A DNA stretch of 64,000 nt, taken from positions 3,348,001 through 3,412,000 of the forward strand of contig NZ_CP130943.1 of the NCBI RefSeq assembly GCF_030656875.1, written 5' to 3'. Under the pieces are notes generated by a model that worked only from the letters and a program-made list of their open reading frames with translations, searched no databases and was not told where the DNA came from. Position numbers and translations under genes: made by a program. Below are positions 59,710 through 64,000 of the stretch, one piece after another (within the stretch, counting starts at the first letter, position 1; each line of letters starts with the position of its first letter). The stretch comes from Prescottella sp. R16 (GTDB taxonomy: Bacteria; Actinomycetota; Actinomycetes; Mycobacteriales; Mycobacteriaceae).

Positions 59710-59760
59710 GTCACCTCCTCACCCGGACCCAGTCTGTCACTCCCGGAGCCCGCGCCCCGG

Positions 59761-60471
59761 TCAACCGAACGTGAAATTGCTGCTGTCGGTCGTGACGGCG
59801 AGAGCCTCGAGCGCGTCCCGGTGCAGTCCCCGCTTGATCCCGGCGAGGTTCGCGCCGTGCGTCGACACCAGGGCCGACGCCCGCGCCACGGCCGCGGCGA
59901 GAACCGAGCCCCCGTCCGTGTCCGCGTCGACGGTGGCGTCGACGATGCCGGCCGTGCAGGCGTCGCCGCCGCCGTAGCGTCGTCCCGTCGTCATCGCCTC
60001 GACCGCCGTCTGCCGGGGCAGCCGGGCCGCGAGCAGCCCGGACATGCCCACCGTGAACGGCATGTTCAGGGTGACCTCGGGCAGGCAGAAGTAGCCGCGG
60101 TCGCCGCGCATGACCCGGAAGTCGTGGGCGAGCGCGAGCATCGCCCCCGCACCGAAGGCGTGCCCCTGCACCGCGGCGACGGTCGCCATGGGGAACGCCA
60201 GCAGCCGCGAATAGATCGTGTGCACCCGGTCGAGGTAGCCGGGCAGCTCGGCGAGATGCCCGAACACCCAGTCGGTGTCGAGTCCGTTGGTGTAGAACTT
60301 GCCGGTCGCCGTCGTGACGAGGGCCGCCGGACCCTCGTGGGCCTCGACCTCGTCGAGCAACGCATGTGTCGCGTCGATCCAGTCGGGGTGGAACCGATTC
60401 TCGTTGTCCGTCTCACCCTCGGTGCCGAGGTACAGGACGAAGACGTCGCCGTCGCGCTTGAGGTATGGCAT
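59761..60471 (-). CDS. enoyl-CoA hydratase/isomerase family protein (copy 3, intact)
   Basis: Same protein as at 41813-42523. Confidence 0.82.
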   Translation of the reverse strand: MPYLKRDGDVFVLYLGTEGETDNENRFHPDWIDATHALLDEVEAHEGPAALVTTATGKFYTNGLDTDWVFGHLAELPGYLDRVHTIYSRLLAFPMATVAAVQGHAFGAGAMLALAHDFRVMRGDRGYFCLPEVTLNMPFTVGMSGLLAARLPRQTAVEAMTTGRRYGGGDACTAGIVDATVDADTDGGSVLAAAVARASALVSTHGANLAGIKRGLHRDALEALAVTTDSSNFTFG

Positions 60472-60524
60472 GACGCGATACTACCCACGAGTAATATCGC
60501 GTGTCGCCGCTACTGTGTCGCTTC

Positions 60525-61310
60525 ATGGGCACACTCGAACAGCAGGCCGCCGACGTCCTCGCCGAGCGCACCGGCGTCGCGCAGCACGCGGCGGCCGTCG
60601 TACTGGGATCCGGGTGGCGGGCCGCCGCCGACGCGCTCGGTGTTCCCGTCGCGACCGTGCCGATGACCGACCTGCCCGGGTTCGCGCCGCCGTCCGCGGC
60701 CGGGCACGCCGGAACGGTGCTGTCGGTGCGGGTCGGCGATCTCCCGGTCCTGGTCCTGCTCGGCCGCACCCATGCGTACGAGGGACACGACCTCGCCCGC
60801 GTCGTGCATCCGGTGCGGACCGCGATCACCGCCGGCGCCCGCACCGTGATCCTCACCAACGCGGCCGGCGGCATCCGGCCCGGACTGCAGGTGGGCCAAC
60901 CGGTACTCATCGGCGACCATCTCAACCTCACGGCCCGCTCGCCCCTGGTCGGCGCCCAGTTCGTCGATCTGGTCGACGCCTACAACCCCCGGCTGCGGGC
61001 CCTGGCCCGCGAGATCGATCCGACACTCGACGAGGGGGTGTACGCGGGACTTCCCGGCCCGCACTACGAGACACCCGCCGAGATCCGGATGCTCGCGACG
61101 CTCGGCGCCGATCTGGTGGGCATGTCGACGGTGCACGAGACGATCGCGGCCCGCGCCCTGGGCGCCGACGTTCTCGGGGTGTCGCTCGTGACGAACCTCG
61201 CCGCCGGCATCACCGGCGAGCACCTCGACCATGCCGAGGTGCTGGCTGCGGGACAGGCGTCGGCGGCCCGGATGGGCGTCCTGTTGCGCGACCTGCTGGC
61301 GCGCCTGTGA
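60525..61310 (+). CDS. deoD: purine nucleoside phosphorylase (copy 3, intact)
   Basis: 261 residues, trimeric PNP/MTAP class II type. It splits purine nucleosides with phosphate into base and (deoxy)ribose-1-phosphate. Motifs: [46 protein letters not shown] in consecutive blocks, [16 protein letters not shown] and [15 protein letters not shown] at 60525 is preceded by the -10-like TACTGT (60511-60516) with an eight-base gap, so the message is probably leaderless. Its TGA overlaps the start of the mutase gene, which suggests that the sugar-1-phosphate is passed to that enzyme. Confidence 0.93.
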   Translation: MGTLEQQAADVLAERTGVAQHAAAVVLGSGWRAAADALGVPVATVPMTDLPGFAPPSAAGHAGTVLSVRVGDLPVLVLLGRTHAYEGHDLARVVHPVRTAITAGARTVILTNAAGGIRPGLQVGQPVLIGDHLNLTARSPLVGAQFVDLVDAYNPRLRALAREIDPTLDEGVYAGLPGPHYETPAEIRMLATLGADLVGMSTVHETIAARALGADVLGVSLVTNLAAGITGEHLDHAEVLAAGQASAARMGVLLRDLLARL

Positions 61311-62791
61311 TGCTCCGGTTCGGGACGGCGGGGCTGCGCGGCCCGGTCGGCGACGGCCCCGACTGCATGAACGTCGGCGTCGTCGAAGCCGCGACGGCGG
61401 GCCTGGCGGCGTGGCTGCGTGGCCGCTGCCTCGGTGGCGGCGTGGTGGTCGTGGGCCGCGACACCCGACACGGGTCGGAGGAGTTCGCCCGCGCCGCCGC
61501 GGAGGTCCTGGCGGCCGAGGGTTTCGACGTGCGGCTGCTGCCGCGCCCGCTGCCGACACCGGTGCTCGCGTTCGCCGTCCGGTATCTGGACGCGGTTGCG
61601 GGCGTGCAGATCACGGCGTCACACAATCCGCCCGCCGACAACGGCTACAAGGTGTACGTGCACGGCGGGTCGCCACTCGCGGCCCCGGCCGACCGGGAGA
61701 TCGAGGATGCGATCGGCCGCGTCTCACAGATCCGGCGTGCCCCGGTGCACCCTGCCGACGACGCCCTCGTCACCGCGTACCTGGACCGGGTCTCGTCGTT
61801 GCCGTTCGGTGACCGCCGCGACGTCCGGATCGCCCTCACTCCCCTGCACGGTGTGGGCGGCGAGACCGCGGTGACTGCCCTGCACGCCGCGGGATTCACC
61901 GACATCCACACCGTGGCAACACAATTCACCCCCAACCCCGACTTCCCGACGGTCGCGTTCCCGAACCCCGAGGAACCCGGGGCCACCGACGAACTGCTCG
62001 CGCTCGCCGCAGCCGTCGACGCCGACCTCGCGATCGCTCTCGACCCGGACGCCGACCGTTGCGCCGTCGGGGTGCCCGGCCCGGACGGGTGGCGGATGCT
62101 CACCGGCGACGAGACCGGCGCCCTACTCGGCGACCGCATCCTCTCGCAGGCCCCCGCCGGGGCCCTGGTCGCCACGACGATCGTGTCGTCGACGCTGCTC
62201 GGCAGGATCGCCGACGCCCGCGGGTTCCGGTCCACGCGCACCCTCACCGGATTCAAATGGCTCGTCCGCGCCGGGGCCGGCCTCGTCTACGCGTACGAGG
62301 AGGCGATCGGGCACTGCGTCGACCCGGACACCGTGCGGGACAAGGACGGTATCTCGGCGGCCGTGCTGGTGGCCGATCTCGCCGCCGATCTGGCCGGACA
62401 GGGCCGGACGCTGTCCGATGCGCTCGACGATCTCGCCGCCGAGTTCGGGATGCACGTCACCGGTCAGGTGTCGCGCCGGTTCGACACCGTCGCCGACGCG
62501 GACCGCGTCCTGGCGCGGCTGCGCACCCGGCCGCCGACCGAACTCGACGGCACGGCAGTGGCGTTCACCGACCTCGCCGACGCCCGCGGGCCGCTGCGCA
62601 CCGACGCCGTCGTGTTCGACGGCGACGGCGTGCACGTCACGGTGCGCCCGTCGGGTACCGAGCCGAAACTCAAGTGCTACATCGAGGTCGTCGAACCGGT
62701 GCGCGGCCGCGACGACGTGCCGGCGGCCCGCAGCACCGCCCGGGAGCGCACCGCCCGGCTGCGGCGAACTCTCGAGGAGACGATCGCGTAA
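61310..62791 (+). CDS. alpha-D-phosphohexomutase family enzyme, probable phosphopentomutase (copy 3, intact)
   Basis: 493 residues. The phospho-serine is Ser104 in TASHNPP, the metal loop is DPDADR, the sugar loop region reads YEEAIGHCVDPDTVRDKDGIS and the phosphate site RPSGTEPKLK. The syntenic mycobacterial gene is annotated pmmB, but the EEAIG...DKDGIS pattern and coupling to purine nucleoside phosphorylase point to ribose-1-phosphate/ribose-5-phosphate interconversion (PGM2/phosphopentomutase type). The protein begins directly at LRFGTAGLRG, so the roughly 40-residue N-terminal helix found in many relatives is absent. The ATG overlaps the upstream TGA. Confidence 0.82.
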   Translation: MLRFGTAGLRGPVGDGPDCMNVGVVEAATAGLAAWLRGRCLGGGVVVVGRDTRHGSEEFARAAAEVLAAEGFDVRLLPRPLPTPVLAFAVRYLDAVAGVQITASHNPPADNGYKVYVHGGSPLAAPADREIEDAIGRVSQIRRAPVHPADDALVTAYLDRVSSLPFGDRRDVRIALTPLHGVGGETAVTALHAAGFTDIHTVATQFTPNPDFPTVAFPNPEEPGATDELLALAAAVDADLAIALDPDADRCAVGVPGPDGWRMLTGDETGALLGDRILSQAPAGALVATTIVSSTLLGRIADARGFRSTRTLTGFKWLVRAGAGLVYAYEEAIGHCVDPDTVRDKDGISAAVLVADLAADLAGQGRTLSDALDDLAAEFGMHVTGQVSRRFDTVADADRVLARLRTRPPTELDGTAVAFTDLADARGPLRTDAVVFDGDGVHVTVRPSGTEPKLKCYIEVVEPVRGRDDVPAARSTARERTARLRRTLEETIA

Positions 62792-62795
62792 CGAC

Positions 62796-63419
62796 TCAGC
62801 GCGGGCCGAACTGCCGGTCCCCGGCGTCACCGAGACCGGGCACGATGAACGCGTTCTCGTCGAGGCCCTCGTCGACGGTCGCGGTGATCAGCCGCACCGG
62901 ATGCCCGGACGCCTCGAGCGCGGCAACGCCCTGCGGGGCCGCGACGACACACACCGCGGTGACGTCGGTGGCGCCGCGCGCGACGAGCAGGTCGATCGTG
63001 TGGACCATCGAGCCGCCCGTCGCGAGCATCGGATCGAGAACGAACACGGGCCGCCCGGACAGGTCCGCGGGCAGCGACTCGAGGTACGGCACCGGCTGAT
63101 GCGTCTGCTCGTCCCGGCCCATACCGACGAACCCGACCTGCGACTGCGGAATCAGCGAGCTGGCCTGCTCGATCATGCCGAGACCGGCCCGCAGCACCGG
63201 CACCAGCAGCGGCGGATGCGCCAGCCGCACCCCCGTCGTGACCGTGACCGGGGTCGTGACCTCGAACGTCTCGATCGGGGCGGTGCGGGTCGCCTCGTAG
63301 ATCAGCATCTGGGTGAGCTGCCGCAGCGCGGACCGGAACGTCGCGTTGTCGCTGCGTTCGTCGCGCATCCGGGTCAGTAGGGCTGCGGCCAGAGGGTGGT
63401 CCACCACCTGCGTTTCCAT
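62796..63419 (-). CDS. upp: uracil phosphoribosyltransferase (copy 3, intact)
   Basis: Same 207-residue protein as at 46761-47384. Confidence 0.95.
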   Translation of the reverse strand: METQVVDHPLAAALLTRMRDERSDNATFRSALRQLTQMLIYEATRTAPIETFEVTTPVTVTTGVRLAHPPLLVPVLRAGLGMIEQASSLIPQSQVGFVGMGRDEQTHQPVPYLESLPADLSGRPVFVLDPMLATGGSMVHTIDLLVARGATDVTAVCVVAAPQGVAALEASGHPVRLITATVDEGLDENAFIVPGLGDAGDRQFGPR

Positions 63420-63498
63420 GACTGTCGAGGATAGTGGGAACCGAAACGGTCTCTACTGCGTCCAACCCGTCGACGAACCAGTATCGATGGGGGATGCG

Positions 63499-63813
63499 AT
63501 GAGTGAGTTCTCTGCAACGACATCCGGGATCGCCGCTTTCGGGACGACCGCGGCGGGTCTCGCCGGCCGGGTCGGGACCGCCGGCTCGGGGATCTCGGCG
63601 AACGGCACCGGCCTGCTCGGGCCCGTGTTCGGATTGATCGGCGGCGATTTCGTGGCCGCGTTCGAACGGGCCCGCGGCGCCCATTCGGCCGAACTCGGAC
63701 GGCTCGCCGGCACGTGGTCGGCGATGGGTGACGCCGCAGCGACGACGGCGGCCGCGTACGACGCCACCGACGCCTATACCGCGTCCGGTCTCGATGCGGG
63801 GGCGGCGCTGTGA
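63499..63813 (+). CDS. small EspC/WXG100-like protein (copy 3, intact)
   Basis: Same protein as at 45544-45858. Confidence 0.55.
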   Translation: MSEFSATTSGIAAFGTTAAGLAGRVGTAGSGISANGTGLLGPVFGLIGGDFVAAFERARGAHSAELGRLAGTWSAMGDAAATTAAAYDATDAYTASGLDAGAAL

Positions 63814-64000
63814 TCGACGTTCTCGCCCGCCCGGTCGCCGACCTGCTGGGGGCCTTCGGCACCGGGGTCCTGCCCGCCGGATCACCGGCGGACGCGCTGC
63901 GCGTCGCATCGGACACCCTCGACGCGGCCTACCTGGCCGGGCGCACCGCCCTCGGCGAACTCGACCGGGCCTGGTCCGGGGTCGCCGCCGACGCGGCCGT
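63810..64000 (+). CDS. second type VII-like protein, cut by window end (copy 3)
   Basis: 63 codons of the gene seen at 45855 and, reversed, at 46370. The window ends before the point where copy 1 turns around. Confidence 0.5.
   Translation, partial: MIDVLARPVADLLGAFGTGVLPAGSPADALRVASDTLDAAYLAGRTALGELDRAWSGVAADAA

Larger units (their letters stand above)
55095..64000 (+). repeat. 9-kb repeat, copy 3 (forward, runs to window end)
   Basis: Same orientation as copy 1, offset by 17,950 to 17,955 bases. It stops about 39 bases short of the position equivalent to the first junction. Lesions: -1 near 55138 and -1 near 55857 (aminotransferase), -1 near 58117 (cyclotransferase) and -1 near 59501 (amidohydrolase). 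Everything after 59.6 kb reads intact. Confidence 0.95.

Noticed and set aside
37144..64000. Composite transposon or integrative element
   Set aside because: No transposase, integrase, terminal repeats or target duplications flank the copies; contents are syntenic chromosomal housekeeping genes.
1..64000. CRISPR arrays, tRNA or rRNA genes, prophage
   Set aside because: No regularly spaced short repeats, cloverleaf sequences, rRNA motifs or phage structural genes were seen.

Overview
The window is high-GC actinobacterial chromosome, most likely Rhodococcus or a close mycolic-acid-producing relative. Gene content and order follow the Mycobacterium tuberculosis stretch birA-accD5-accE5-maf-sseA-sufE-like-accA3, then lat-DUF1338-pcd, then lhr, then glpD-lpdA-Rv3304-amiA/B-deoD-pmmB-upp. 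Rhodococcus-style insertions interrupt that order: a group III truncated haemoglobin, a condensation-domain protein, a sortase pair and a flavin monooxygenase operon. The genus assignment is an inference from protein similarity and synteny recalled from memory; no search was run. No tRNA, rRNA, CRISPR array or prophage was seen.

Positions 1-4432 hold the end of an ISAs1-like insertion sequence, a decayed thioester (TQXA-type) surface-protein gene with its neighbouring sortase, two small membrane-protein genes and birA. Positions 4549-12539 are the biotin-dependent acyl-CoA carboxylase cluster (accD5, accE5, accA3, with birA divergent), holding maf, a truncated haemoglobin, sseA, a SufE-like gene and a condensation-domain gene. 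Positions 12614-16073 carry small membrane and GNAT-like genes, a PtpB-type phosphatase and a metallo-beta-lactamase/Rieske fusion. Positions 16195-20380 are a lysine-catabolism set: lysine 6-aminotransferase, DUF1338 2-oxoadipate dioxygenase/decarboxylase and a semialdehyde dehydrogenase. Positions 20377-23626 are a tightly overlapping SDR / Baeyer-Villiger-like monooxygenase / patatin operon with a divergent TetR gene. Then come a secreted protein, the large helicase Lhr, an ABC exporter, a DUF2236 oxygenase and the divergent glpD/glpK pair.

From about 37.14 kb to the end, one segment of about 8.95 kb is present three times in forward-reverse-forward orientation: 37144-46084, 46141-55088 (inverted) and 55095-64000. 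It encodes a PLP aminotransferase, LpdA, a gamma-glutamylcyclotransferase-like protein, an M20 amidohydrolase, an enoyl-CoA hydratase/isomerase, purine nucleoside phosphorylase, a phosphohexomutase/phosphopentomutase, uracil phosphoribosyltransferase and two small type VII secretion-like proteins. The copies agree except for one- or two-base indels that break different genes in different copies. One turn-around lies exactly on the hairpin downstream of glpK; the other has a 56-base asymmetric spacer. This looks more like a fold-back (palindromic) read or assembly artefact than an old duplication, but a recent inverted triplication cannot be excluded from sequence alone. Every gene in the segment is intact in at least one copy, except the last type VII-like gene, whose 3' end is not reliably seen anywhere.
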